Assembly: GCA_025558075.1 (NCBI GenBank)
Contig: JAHLKF010000003.1
Location: forward strand, 1,116,001-1,180,000
Direction: 5' to 3'
Source of the DNA: Gaertneriomyces semiglobifer
Lineage: Eukaryota; Chytridiomycota; Chytridiomycetes; Spizellomycetales; Spizellomycetaceae
DNA: 64,000 nucleotides
The position numbers and the translations under genes are program-made. Positions 44,330 to 55,682 of this stretch are shown here, piece after piece; the stretch's first letter is position 1; each line of letters starts with the position of its first letter. The notes below the pieces were generated by a model. That model was not told the DNA's origin, searched no databases, and saw nothing but the letters and a program-made list of their open reading frames with translations.

Positions 44330-46528
44330 TCAGAAATAATTAGACTTGCCACCCCCTGGCTTCATAGGAGCCGCTCCAGCCATCCCACCAATCGTAGCAG
44401 TCCCACCGGGCAGCCGAACGCTTCCTGATGGTATGCCCGGACGTAATGGCGATGGTAAGCGTGAAGCTGCTGGGGTTGCTCTACTCGATTTTCCATCCAG
44501 CCCTTCCGATCTGAGCGCAGATCCGACACTAACTGGCCGGATTGGAGACGTTTCGTCTTGTCTCACTGCTGTCGCTAAATATCGACTACGATAACCGGTG
44601 GGTGATGCTCTCTAAGATAGACGTCTCGTTAGTATGATCCATCTGCGCTGTCTCAGGGCACAGCCACACACCTTTATGGCTGTATCAGCTGTCGTCGTTG
44701 CTGAGTAAGGCATACCTCCTGCAGCAGCGAAGCCCCCAAGAGGACGAGAGAGCGCATCCTCGTTCATCTGCTTATGCAGGTATTCAATTACTACAGTATC
44801 ATCCCAGTTAGCTGGCACCTCAGCCACAGAATGTGCATACGAACAACGTGCCATGATTATTGTCCTCGATCAGTCCTTTGGCTTCGTTTAATTGCTTTAG
44901 AAGCTCGTCAATTCGCGCTTGCGATGTCTGCAGCTCGTCAGTGCTCTTCGCCACCTTATCCTTCAGTTCAATAACCTCCTTTTGCAGCGACTGTATCGTA
45001 GACGCTCGTTCATCTAACAGCTTTTCTTGCTGAAGTGTGACAACATTTTTCAACTTGAATTTGGCTTTTAGCGACTTGTGATCCGATTGCAGCCTTCGAA
45101 TGATATCGTTGCCTTTGTTAATTTCATCGGTCGCTTGTTTCAACCCATCCTCCAGACGAGCATTCTGCGCTTTATATACTTCGAGGGCATCATCAGCTTT
45201 TGCCTTCTGCTCCGTCGCTGCTTGAAGTAAATCCGAAAGACGCCTCTCTTCACCGGCTTTATTACGCTCCAACTGTTCCAGATTGCGGACTTTGTCCTTC
45301 AGTGAGTGGCACTGTGCTTCTAGATCTGACGCAGTTTGCTCCGCACTCTCAGCCTTCGTAATTTGCTTATCTAGACCGTGCCTGAGAGAAGCCACTTCTC
45401 CACGCAGTGACTCAATTTGCTTATTGGCGCCCATCGCCGATGCTTCAACACTCTGAGAATGTGCCAGCAGGTGTGAGTGAGACGTCTTAAGCGATGACAG
45501 TTCTAACGACAGCGTCCGCAACTGCGAAAGACAAATTGCCCGTTAGCGAGCTGGCCAAGTAACGAGTTCCCAAGTGAAAGCACACCTTCTCTTCATACGT
45601 GACTTCAATATCACGCTTCTCACGTTCCGCTGAAAGTCGCTCCTCTTCTCGTTTCCGCATCAAAGTCTCCCGTTCCCGCGCCAGTTCTTCCGCGTGATGT
45701 ACTTTTAATCGGTTCATGTCCTCTACACTTGCTCTCCGTGCCTTTTCCAACTCAGTGTTCAATTTCACAATGGTCGCCTCCGCATCGTCCACACGAGCTG
45801 ACAAGCTCGAGCCCGTCGAGTTGAGCTGACTACGCAAAGCGATAATCTCTTTCTTATAGTCTTTGACTAGCTGGGCCAGGTATTGCTTTACAGCCGTATC
45901 ATTCCCAGGGACGAATTTAAGAGATATGTGCGTTATGTTCCTGAAAGTGTTCGTCTCCACGATGTCAAACGTCGTGTAGTTCTCAGAATTGTGCGTCGTC
46001 AATTGCGCTACAAATCTTGCCAATAGTCAGAACCACCGTGGGACAAGTTGATGGGCATCCAAAGAGCAGCCCACCTACTTTGCCTGCTCTTCTTTGCCTG
46101 ATGCGACACATGCTTCCAGCAATTCTATGAACTTCAATGGAAACTGCTGGAAGTCTACTAATAGGTTCTGCTCTTCCTTCAAGATATGAAAATCATCCTC
46201 GCCAACTTCTAACTGGTGCAAGAAAAAGGGGTCTGTCTCGTCGGTAAGCTGCACTTCCAGTGCCTGACAAAAATGGGAGGTCAGCATCCCTCCAGGTGCA
46301 ACCACTCATCAAGGACAAGCTCATATGGTCTACCTTTAAGCGTCCAGAATTTTTCGTAGTTAATCCGACATGAACATTTATACATGGATGGCGCTTTTCT
46401 TGGAATTGTTCGCTAAAGCCGCCGGCGATGGGAGTTCTGGACGGTAAAGCGTGGCTTGCAAGTATGTGCTGCTTGATGGTGACCGGTACCCCGCGGTTAA
46501 AGAGAACCTCCGTCGTGCTGGAATCCAT
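44330..46528 (-). CDS. SASS6: centriole cartwheel protein SAS-6
   Basis: Builds the nine-fold cartwheel that templates centrioles and basal bodies. Six exons on the minus strand: 46528-46334, 46263-46079, 46015-45586, 45521-44852, 44790-44672 and 44611-44330, giving 626 residues. The N-terminal head (MDSSTTEVLFNRGVPVTIKQ, VQLTDETDPFFLHQLEV, LLVDFQQFPLKFIELL) and the conserved block FRNITHISLKFVPGND are clear. A long coiled coil (about residues 150-500) includes KLKNVVTLQQEKLLDER, conserved in animals. A disordered Gly/Pro/Ser-rich tail ends the protein. Intron 4 needs a GC donor (GCACGT at 44851) with a CTAAC branch site; any GT donor breaks the frame before VIEYLHKQMNED, which is SAS-6 sequence. 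Confidence 0.9.
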
Positions 46529-46801
46529 ACTGGCTCAATTCCAGCAATACGACGGTGCTCATTCACGTCCGCCGAGAAAACTTGTACCCAACTTCCTGTG
46601 GGCGAGGTGCGAGAAAACACGCGACGGACGTTCGGACACTTTCGCGCACGAACACACGCTCTAAGAAGCGCGCAACTGAACAGGAAAACGTGCGTTGAAA
46701 TAAGATACTGTGAAACTCTAACGAATGGTATGTTGTTCACCTTGCTTGCCGGTAATATAACGTGCACTCACGATCGTCATCTCCAGTTCAGTCCAGTCGT
46801 C

Positions 46802-48577
46802 ATGGGCCCAGTCCGTCATGTCGAGGAAGAGTATGACCCGGTACTCTTAACAGATTTCATTCGCCAGTTACCACCTGATGAAAGGGCGGAAATGATGCGA
46901 CGGCGGGTTCAAGCGGTAGCAGAGATGGAAGCAGAGGACGCTCGCATGGCGCAACTAGTAGAGGAGCTTGAAAAGATTCAGCAAGAAGCTAACACGATCT
47001 TTGGGCCGGATTCTCCCAGTCCAAATGCGAAATGCTCGAGACAAGATACTATGGCGGGGCACGACGATCTAGAGGAAGATGCCAGCAGTAACTCTGCTTC
47101 CATACCGGGAGTAATTGATTATGAGTATCCTTCGGAATCAGAAAGCAGATTGGAAGAAGGAGATTCCGAGAGTACGCAGCAAATAGATGATGAGAGCATC
47201 ATGGATCAGGCCGCATCTACCAGTGCGCTGACAGCAGACGAAGTACAAGGACGAAGTGTAGAGTGCACAGTTGATGTCAATGACGTACATATCTACACTC
47301 TGGAAGAGCTCAAGGCTGACACTGAAGAAGTGGATTATGTTTCGGAGCTGCGCAAAAGCACTAAATTCAACGACAGTGCAACGGAAGTAGACAACGCACA
47401 CGGATATGGTGGAGGGTCAACCACAACCACACAGATTGAAGACCGAGATGTCGGCGGTGGAACGCATTTTGCAGAGCTGGATGACCACATCTATCGCCAA
47501 TTCGACGGATATGCCGACGAGAGCCAGAGTACCCCGACTCAGCAGAGCCGCCGTAAGCATTTTCATATCACCGGGGTGAAACGCGAGACAGCAACCAGCA
47601 CCCTTGACCAAGCATCCCATGACTTGTCTGCTTCTGCGAACAAGTCTGCCGACGAAGGATCTTTGAGTAGATCTCCTCAGCAACAGCTCGAGGAAGCTCC
47701 TGGCTCAGTATATGATCAACATACACAGGATGTGGCTCAGCCCATCGAACCTTGGAGTGACTCGGATGCGTACGATGATGTAGAAACACCTAAGCTACGA
47801 AGGCATCCTTCGACACCCGTCTTGAGCCAACCAGCAGCAACATTTAACTCCCCCATTGAACGGAGCAGAGTTTTGCCTGCTTGGTACTCACGAAGTCCAA
47901 GTCAACAAAAATCATCCACTCCAGCGGTCATAAAACGCGATGCCGACACCTACTCGGTTGCGAAACGTGTTTCGCCTGCAAAGCCGTACGCACCCGTTTC
48001 CCGTGAATCTCCCACGCCAACCGCGCATTCCAACAACCGCTCCGGGATGTCGTCGTCCGCTTGGCACACGTCTCAGGATCACGTAGGACGAGCACTTACT
48101 GCTGCTCGGTACTACAAGCAATTGCCTCAACAGAATCTCGCGTCTATTCACGAATCGTACACAACACTTCAAAATGATTACGCGACTTTACAAAAGAAAT
48201 ATGCGGGATTGAAGAAAGAGCACAGCTTAGTGAGAGATCGGGAAGAAGCCGAGAGAAAAAGAATAACAGAGCTGCTGGAAGTAGTTAACGGACTTGAAGA
48301 CGTCGTTGGGAGGCTGAAGGAAGAAAACCATGTATTGAAACGGCAGCTGAAGAACAGAGATGACAGAACTCGGACGGCAGCGGCTCCATATATAGAGAGA
48401 CATAGTGATAGCGCATCAGGTGTTGAACGAGTTAGAGCGGCCGTTTCAGAAATAGCTCCCGCCCGAGAACAAGAGCGAGAGAGAGTGAGAGCGAGTAGCT
48501 CGCGAGTAGTATACGCGCCATCGCCAATGGCGCAAGCCGTACACAGAGAACGTATTAGAGTTGTTAAGCATCGTTGA
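46802..48577 (+). CDS. coiled-coil orphan protein divergent from SAS-6
   Basis: Single exon, 591 residues from the ATG at 46802. The open frame continues upstream into the SAS-6 first exon, but those codons look non-coding. The N-terminus (MGPVRHVEEEYDPVLLTDFI, PPDERAEMMRRRVQAVAEM) is helical. A long acidic then Ser/Pro-rich disordered middle follows. A C-terminal coiled coil (YTTLQNDYATLQKKYAGLK to NHVLKRQLKNRDD, about residues 460-530) is next. The end is Arg-rich (EQERERVRASSSRVVYAPSP). No named family was recognised. The shared 273-bp promoter with SAS-6 makes a centrosomal role conceivable but unproven. Confidence 0.7.
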   Translation: MGPVRHVEEEYDPVLLTDFIRQLPPDERAEMMRRRVQAVAEMEAEDARMAQLVEELEKIQQEANTIFGPDSPSPNAKCSRQDTMAGHDDLEEDASSNSASIPGVIDYEYPSESESRLEEGDSESTQQIDDESIMDQAASTSALTADEVQGRSVECTVDVNDVHIYTLEELKADTEEVDYVSELRKSTKFNDSATEVDNAHGYGGGSTTTTQIEDRDVGGGTHFAELDDHIYRQFDGYADESQSTPTQQSRRKHFHITGVKRETATSTLDQASHDLSASANKSADEGSLSRSPQQQLEEAPGSVYDQHTQDVAQPIEPWSDSDAYDDVETPKLRRHPSTPVLSQPAATFNSPIERSRVLPAWYSRSPSQQKSSTPAVIKRDADTYSVAKRVSPAKPYAPVSRESPTPTAHSNNRSGMSSSAWHTSQDHVGRALTAARYYKQLPQQNLASIHESYTTLQNDYATLQKKYAGLKKEHSLVRDREEAERKRITELLEVVNGLEDVVGRLKEENHVLKRQLKNRDDRTRTAAAPYIERHSDSASGVERVRAAVSEIAPAREQERERVRASSSRVVYAPSPMAQAVHRERIRVVKHR

Positions 48578-48751
48578 GGAATAGACGAACCCTACGAAAG
48601 ACAAACATTTCGCTTGCGTGTGACAATCCGTTATCAGCTACCATTCATTTGTTCAGAACGTCGTTCAGCGAGTGCGGCGCATCCTTGACGATTGCTGGCT
48701 GCCGCCTCAGTACTGACGACATGAAACCGGGGAGTGATACGGTGGATGTCA

Positions 48752-49918
48752 CTACTGGGAAAGTTTGACCTCATACACATCTGACATGCTTTCCAAAGCC
48801 ACATTTCTGAGCTTAAGGTTCTTGCCAAAAAACTCCATGATGTAGCGCATCTCCAGCTGTGATTGCTATCAGATCCTGGATACTGCGTGATCAACAAGGT
48901 ACGTACCGCCGATGATGGCATTGAGTGGCCTTTATCTTGTATTGGCTGAACCGTCAGCGAGTTGCAAAGCAACGAGGCCAAAAACGCACGCTGTACGACC
49001 GAAGATCAAATTACTTAGAAGGACTCGCGATGGCGTAGAACTGTTGTGAACTCACCTTTGCCTTCCACGCTTCCCCTAATTCTTCATCTCGTTCACCTTG
49101 CGTTACCAACACCTGCGTGTTCGCCATAGCGCCAAGTGGACTTGCTTCGCATAATGACGAATCAACCCAACCGCTGATGCTCACTACCCCGCCAACAGGA
49201 ACGGGAAGAGACCCAAACAACGCGACATCGATTGCGGTTGAGCCGCCTTGAGAGAATCCCAACAAGAATATGTTGGCCAACGGCCACTGAGTACCGAGAA
49301 ATTGTACGAATCGTGCAACAACATGGCGAGTCGACTGTACGGTTGCCCGAACCAGAGGATGAGACGGCGCCAGCTCTACAAGAACGGTAGCTGTAAGTTC
49401 TCAGCATGACAAAGCTAATGACGAAAATGCGTGTTTACCTTCCCCCATCTCATCAAACGTGGCTTGCCAACCACTCCCTTCCTCCATAGCGAATCCAGGT
49501 ATAGGTACCGGTCCGCGGATGGCTAGCACAGCAGTTTGTGGGAGTTGCATCTTGATCCCGAAATTGATAAAGTTCGCTTTTCGGACCCTCAGGAGCGTCA
49601 GGAGCCTTCATTTCCATTTCAGAAGGTATACGGTATTCACGAGTTACCTGGATTATCACCTGCCATGTTTTCAGAACATGATTAGATTTACGTTTTCAAA
49701 CCCATTTAGCACATTAATAGCCCGAAACTAACCGAGTCCATGGAAAAGTATGAGGAGGTTTTCGTCGATCCCATCATGGCTTGATTCATAAATCCACTGT
49801 TAAGCGAGGATCCCAAGTAAGTTATCGCACTCGATTTGAGATGGCTGCCTAAAATTACCTTCAGATCTGGAAAATCAGAAACCTTAGGAGGGGTCTTTCG
49901 ATGCCTTTGCGAGTTCAT
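48752..49918 (-). CDS. LYPLA-type serine hydrolase (carboxylesterase / acyl-protein thioesterase family)
   Basis: Alpha/beta hydrolase of the phospholipase/carboxylesterase family, probably cytosolic. Seven exons on the minus strand: 49918-49859, 49796-49733, 49659-49648, 49576-49439, 49390-49056, 48990-48907 and 48856-48752, giving 265 residues. The catalytic Ser lies in GFSQGGS, the Asp in GERDEEL and the His in DKGHSMP. ENLLILFHGLGDNP and MQLPQTAVLAIRGPVPIPGF are typical of the fold. Exon 3 is only 12 nt, yet is required to read GLG-DNP-A into NFINFGIKMQ. The first 20 residues are poorly conserved. Substrate is unknown; deacylation of S-acylated proteins or small esters are the family alternatives. 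Confidence 0.83.
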
Positions 49919-50260
49919 TGATCAACACTGTGATCCTCTTTCGTATTGCAGGCAACTCTCCAAAAGTTAACTATATACACGGACAGCGTGGTTTACACCC
50001 TGGATCCATGGACAGGCATGCACTGCATGCTAGCTGTTCAAAACGCACGGATCAGGGACCATGCCCTGACATTTTAACATCGCTGCCATACCAAAATGCG
50101 CAATGCTCTCGACAAATACGGAGTCTTTACATCCGTTGATTATGCACTTTTGGGGAGTTACTCTTATCACTTTACAAGCTTATTGCAGTCCATTATCTGC
50201 CGATTGTGTAGACCAATCTCTCCTGCCGCTCAGAGACAGCATCCTACACCCTAGGACTCA
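49919..50260. other. spacer between PPWD1 stop and the hydrolase start
   Basis: A 342-bp spacer between two genes on the minus strand. It holds the PPWD1 3' UTR and the hydrolase promoter. Small plus ORFs here are not supported. Confidence 0.5.
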
Positions 50261-52571
50261 TCACCCTCGAATTTCCACGCTCAGAATCCTGACATCCTCC
50301 GCTGGCTTATCACTTTTATCGACCTTGACATTTTCGATTCTTTGTATCACATCCATACCACCAGTTGCACGTCCAAAAACGGTGTGCTTGTTATCCAGCC
50401 AAGGCTAGATGTCAGTTAATAGAAACGGATTGTGAGTTTGGGAGTTTGCGTGAAAGACGCAACGAGGCACACCACAACTTACCGCTGGAACAGTCGTGAT
50501 GAAAAACTGACTTCCGTTGGTGTTAGGTCCGATGTTCGCCATACTCAGCGTATATGGACGATCGTGCTTGACTCCCTGCGTGACAGCAAACTCATCTTCG
50601 AAGTTTCCTCCCCACAAACTGTCTCCACCAGTACCGTCTCCAAACGGACAGCCAGTCTGGATCATGAAACCTTTGATCACACGATGAAATATCAGATTAT
50701 CATAATATCCTTTTTTGGCCAAGCCCAGAAAGTTCTCCACCGTCTTCGGGGCGTACTGAGGAAGAAGGTGAAGATGAATGTCTCCATAAGTCGTATGTAT
50801 GACTACTGATTTAGCAGCATTCTGCACTGTTTGGTGGGACTTAGCCACTGTTTGTTCAGCGAGAGAAGGTTTCTCATTGAAAATGTCACGGCTGGTTTGC
50901 GTATCACTTTCACTGGCTTCTCGTGTTGAGAAACAATAGAATCGGTTCCTCTTCCATCCTGTGCAGTATATAGTAGGATCTTCCTTTTCGGCTTCCCGAA
51001 GTCCTTCATTGGTTGACGCTGCCATTTCAATTGTCACAACGCGCTTCTTGCGAGGCACTCCTTGATATAGTGCAAGATGGAGGTATCGTTGGGTCTCCGG
51101 TTTTCCAAGCAGGCGCACGACACGATTCGTCACTAGGTTGACGACTTTGATACCCAAGATGGTTGGATAAATGAGAAAATTAGAAGACCCGTCGAACACA
51201 GCGTTGATGGTTGTCGATTGCCCTCCTACAGTGGCGACACCCAATGTTAGCATAGTTATCGGTACTAGTAATCAAAGTTTACATACCTTTTTGAGATTCG
51301 AGTTCTCTTTCAACAGCTACCCTTCGGCCAAATTCCATGTCATCTAATTTTCCTTGCCCGCCTTTCTGCTGCATCTCCATTACCACCGCAAGTCCTTCGT
51401 CATAGTCTCGGTAGAGCTTTCCAGTCGCAAAGTGGAACACTCGCACATGTCGATCTTGCAAACTGATAGTGGCAAATCTTGTGTAATCCGGCGAAAATGT
51501 AAGTGATGCTGGAGGCTTCTTGTTCTGCAACGTAGGGTTAACGTACGCAGAGAAACTCTCCGGTCGCAACTAATAAATACCTTGCGGAAGATCCAGAGAT
51601 CTGTGTCGCTCTTATAATCCCAATGTACCCCCTTCTCTCTTCCAGGAACCAGCCAGCCCTTTTGTGTATCGGCGTCACCAGTTGTCGCGTGAGACGTCTC
51701 TCCATCTTCGAGGTTGCGGTCCAGCGCTTCCGTGTCCACCGCCCAGTACTCGCAACCACCTTCTTTATCGACACTTACAACCACGTCAGCTATGGGGTGA
51801 TATCTCAGCACGCTTATAGGGGCTGTATGCGGAGGTCGGATTTTCCGTAAAAGTTGACCGTCCAGGTGAGAATATATACTGATATCCGGAGTCATTCGAT
51901 CTGTTACACACACCAGACCTCGTCCAACGCCACCTCCCCATGCCCATCCCACCGTCCCTATCCCAGACTCCGCAACAGGAGAAGCGTATTTGAACATTGT
52001 TATCATGTCGAAAGCGGCGACATCAAACACTTTCACCCCGGCATCCACACCTCCGGTAACGGCAAACTGACCGTCAGCGGTAACATCAATGGCAACAATA
52101 GCTCCAAGATGAGCCCGAAAGTGCTTAACAAAGTCTAGACCTGCTGCCGTCTTGTGCCAGAACTTTAAATGTCCATCCAGCGATGTTGTAAGAATGAATC
52201 CTGTCCTAGCGTAAATGTTAAACATATCCATCACAGTATTCAGTAAACGGCCACTCTTACTTGGTAACAACCACAAAATTTATCACATCTCTATGCATCA
52301 GACTTCGTTCATAAGTCGGCTTGTCGGGCAGCTTGCTGAGGTACAAGGACTCATGTGGTAGTACTCGCCGCTTCTTTGGTTTCTTCTGTACTTCTGGAGC
52401 AGGCATGGGACCAATATCTTCGTCGTCGTCGTCGTCGTCCGCATTTGCCACAGCACCATTTACCTCATCTTGGTCGCTGCGAACCCGTTTACTGGCGACA
52501 GGATCTAGATCTTGATCGTCTTCATGCAGACGCTTCGTAGAGGGCATTGGCCCGCTGTCAGAGTCGCTCAT
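50261..52571 (-). CDS. PPWD1: peptidyl-prolyl isomerase with WD40 repeats (PPWD1)
   Basis: Spliceosome-associated cyclophilin (late, C complex). Five exons on the minus strand: 52571-52261, 52205-51581, 51524-51287, 51225-50483 and 50404-50261, giving 686 residues. An acidic N-terminus with a poly-Asp run (CGT microsatellite on the plus strand, 52420-52440) precedes [17 protein letters not shown] repeats ([29 protein letters not shown]) and the [15 protein letters not shown] signature follow. The C-terminal cyclophilin has active-site residues in place: [32 protein letters not shown] and [10 protein letters not shown]. It should therefore be an active isomerase. Confidence 0.93.
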
Positions 52572-53190
52572 TTTATGTTACCCTTGTTTCGTCGTTACGC
52601 ACCCAGGTATCGACCATTCGCTCTTCAAAAGATCCCAGTTGCCCTTTCGCAACTTCAAAGACGACTATATATTTGGTTATCGACTAATATCTTTATCAAT
52701 TACGCGACTTCTAATCGATATACCTACATGTCAACATGTGATTAATAAACATTTTGTTCCGATGACAGGTGTTATCAATAATCAAATTGTGCTGCCAATC
52801 GAAACAACTTTTGCTCAGCACAAAAACTCTCGGGACTTTTTCCCCTCGACGACAAACAGCGACAAGCCTCTGCGAACGACGACGACGACGACAACAGACA
52901 GTCAGTTGGTCTATTACCCTTCCTAGGGCCTCATAGTGTTTCCTCGTCTTGACTGTTTACAACAAGCTTGAAATCTACTGATCATCATAACGTCATACCG
53001 TACAACATAATTGGTTTTATTCAAGGAATCGACCAAGTAGGACCAACACACCAAATAACCAAACGAGCAAGCAAGCGAATTACCGGACGTACGAAATCAA
53101 AAACAGGCACCTCATCCTACACATTTCGGCGTCGCTTGCTACCTTTCCTTGTACGCCTCATCCACTCGTCAAACTGGATCCGTTACAGAC
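52572..53190. promoter_or_regulatory. divergent spacer PPWD1 / acidic orphan
   Basis: A 619-bp region between opposed starts. AT-rich near 52670-52760, with a short CGA microsatellite near 52878-52892. ORFs in it lack family resemblance. Confidence 0.45.
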
Positions 53191-54105
53191 ATGCCATCCT
53201 GCCAGCAGACGAATACCGTACCACCTTTCTCGGATACCGACCCGCCAGCACCACCAGAGATCCCTCCGCGGTCTCCCCGTCGCATACCGGCACCAAGCGT
53301 GCGAGCAAGCAGTCCCAGTCCTTCATTGTTCCCACCAGACCACTACTTGCAGTTCCTGCCGCTACACCTCCTCAACGTCTCCGCAAGAAAGCTTGACACC
53401 CAGTTTTGTGCGCAGGACACAACTGGCAAAGATATCTGGAACCTGCGTAAAATCGTCCTTGTTCAGAATTTGATGACGACGTTGCGAGAAAAATGGGATG
53501 AAGTTGGACTGGGTATTTTGCCTCATTGGCGAGGCGATCATTTGGATACCATTTTTGAATGTACCTCCGGGGAGGAAGAAGAAGACCACTTTGCGGATGA
53601 CGAAATTCTCGATGATATGCATTCAGATGATGAACACTTTGCCGAGGAGGATGTGGCGGAAATTTCACCCGACCGTGACGCTTTCGAAATTGAGGATGAT
53701 CTGATTCCTTTGAAGAAAACCATGTCAAAAGACTCGGATGTGGACTCGGGTGTGGACGTTTCAGTTTGGTCTGACGAGGACTTGGACTTGGAAAAGGGGA
53801 TCGTTAGACAATCTCCACCAAAACCTCCCGTTCCATCCGTTCGACTCACCGAAGCTGACGATCGCCACGTTAAACAGCAAGTCACTAGCTGGATTAAGGG
53901 ACTTGATTTCTTCTCGGACTTCAATTATGATGATAGTGGCCTGGTTGACACCGAAGTTCCTGATGACACCAACCATGTTTCAGCCACTAAACTTGAACCA
54001 GAATTGGGGCACTCTTTGCCCACCAACTGTGCCGTTGAGGGCGCAGTGGATATTTCTGATATGCTGGACCGGACGTTCAATCTGGATTGGGCGTTGACAT
54101 TTTAA
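53191..54105 (+). CDS. acidic hypothetical protein
   Basis: Single exon, 304 residues from the first ATG at 53191; codons upstream in the frame are non-ATG. A Pro-rich N-terminus (PPAPPEIPPRSPRRIPAP) leads into a folded-looking segment at about residues 60-125 (DIWNLRKIVLVQNLMTTLRE, LGILPHWRGDHLDTIFEC). A very acidic disordered middle follows. Another ordered helix (HVKQQVTSWIKGLDFFSD) and the end DISDMLDRTFNLDWALTF complete it. No family was recognised and there is no signal peptide or membrane segment. Confidence 0.6.
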   Translation: MPSCQQTNTVPPFSDTDPPAPPEIPPRSPRRIPAPSVRASSPSPSLFPPDHYLQFLPLHLLNVSARKLDTQFCAQDTTGKDIWNLRKIVLVQNLMTTLREKWDEVGLGILPHWRGDHLDTIFECTSGEEEEDHFADDEILDDMHSDDEHFAEEDVAEISPDRDAFEIEDDLIPLKKTMSKDSDVDSGVDVSVWSDEDLDLEKGIVRQSPPKPPVPSVRLTEADDRHVKQQVTSWIKGLDFFSDFNYDDSGLVDTEVPDDTNHVSATKLEPELGHSLPTNCAVEGAVDISDMLDRTFNLDWALTF

Positions 54106-54401
54106 TGCACAGTCGCATAAAGTGCGACACACTTTTTTTTACTAGTTTCTTGGGATTGATGAATATTGCTTCTATGAAAAGCATAGGCGTAGGAGATACT
54201 ATTAACTAGAGACTCCATCGCTATCACTGTACATTTATACACAATCATAATCGTAGCATATAAAAAGCAATCACCGTGCTCAATTTGCAAGTCTCAAAAG
54301 GTGGACATCGCGTTCGGACAGCCGAGCTTTTTACGCGTTGACCGTTCGCTTCTCACGCTTGGAACAAAAGTTTGTCGTTTAAGCGGAAGCACATAGTTGA
54401 A

Positions 54402-55599
54402 ATGACAGAGTACTGTGAAGATAACGGTTTTGTGTTCAGACCCGCAGGGAGAAGAAAGGTCCGCAGCAACAAGGACACGCAACAACGAGAACCACTCGCG
54501 GAACCGTCCCACAGCAAGCTCCCTCCTCCAACTGGACCTTTAAAGCTCAAAACCCCCATCACCAACCGTCGACGTTCCAATATCCAACCAGCTATTGATT
54601 ACGCATCCCCCGCAGTTTCGCCCGTTACAAGTGCCCAGGATGTCGAAAGGCGGCGAAGAACTAGTGTCGGCCTGAGAGGACGCAGGGTCAGCCACAGCAC
54701 CCATGGCCTTTGTCGTACGTATATTCGCCCTTCTGGCCATTATAAATCTACCCCAGCTGTTGAATTTGATCGTTATTTCTAGCCAACCCTCACGAAACCA
54801 TTCCGCCTGCGACATTCTACCGCCATATCAATGCCGACTTACCCGATCCCCAACGTATGTTGCAGCTCCTACTTTGGTGTGCTTCAAGGACGAAATCACA
54901 ACGTCCTACAACCACGCAATTATCTCCCGAGTTGTATCGAGTGTTCCAAGACTGTCAAAACAGGGTAATCAAGCAGTTGGCCGAACGGAGAGTAAATGTA
55001 TCTTGGTACAACCGTGAGCCCCGAGACGAAGACGCCGTGAAAACAAAGGTTCTGCCGCATCCGAGGAATATCGAGAACGCCCGAGCTTTAGTGGACCATC
55101 AGAGAGATATGGCAAGATTGCGGAAAGAAGAGCAAATCTGGGTGGACCTGCTAAACTCTTTGAACCGCCAACGGGAAGAGAGTACGTCACAACTGCCCCA
55201 GGTGCGGGAAACTGTGCCTGCATCTTTCAGGATTGACGAAACACCCACGGGCGATTATCACACTGAATGTGCAATTGCAATGCAGCAGCTATGTGATGAT
55301 GCGTCGGTGAAGCAGGTGGGCGATGACATGAATGCAGAATTCTGGGCTGGGCGTACTGCGGTCAGTGTCATATTGTTACGTATTCTCACCTGCACCAAAC
55401 CTGACCTCATTTATGTAAACAGATCGATGAGCTGCAGTTCGTGTTTGACCGTGTGTCTGCACATACCAAACGCATGGAACGGAAAACCGATGAAGTATTC
55501 GAACGAATCCTGCAGGTGTACGAGGAACGAGAAAAGAGAAAGCGAGTCGGTGTGGACCCTATGGACTTGCTCCAACTGCTCGCAGGAACAAGACAATAA
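54402..55599 (+). CDS. DSN1: kinetochore MIND/Mis12 complex subunit DSN1/Mis13-like
   Basis: Mis12-complex subunit that links the inner kinetochore to NDC80. Three exons: 54402-54714, 54783-55360 and 55423-55599, giving 355 residues. The Mis13/DSN1 signature is clear: RRRRTSVGLRGRRVSHSTHG with Aurora-type basic-Ser sites, then IPPATFYRHINADLPDPQRM and LQLLLWCASR. The C-terminal half is alpha-helical (ENARALVDHQRDMARLRKEE, TDEVFERILQVYEEREKRKR). The unspliced frames run past both donors into non-homologous sequence, so the introns are well supported. The family call rests on the signature block and the overall layout. Confidence 0.78.
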
Positions 55600-55682
55600 T
55601 CGCGATATCATCGGACAATATACCGCCCTAGCGCAGTAATGTAATGCCAAAAATACTGTCTTTTTGTGTCAGAATACAGATG

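Noticed and set aside
44820..44851. Early stop for SAS-6 after an FVCTFCG read-through
   Set aside because: The next frame resumes clear SAS-6 sequence and a GC-AG intron with a branch site restores it, so the early stop is unlikely to be the true end.
46451..46801. 117-codon N-terminal extension of the coiled-coil orphan
   Set aside because: It starts with a non-ATG codon, runs antisense to SAS-6 exon 1 and its composition is unlike the rest of the protein.
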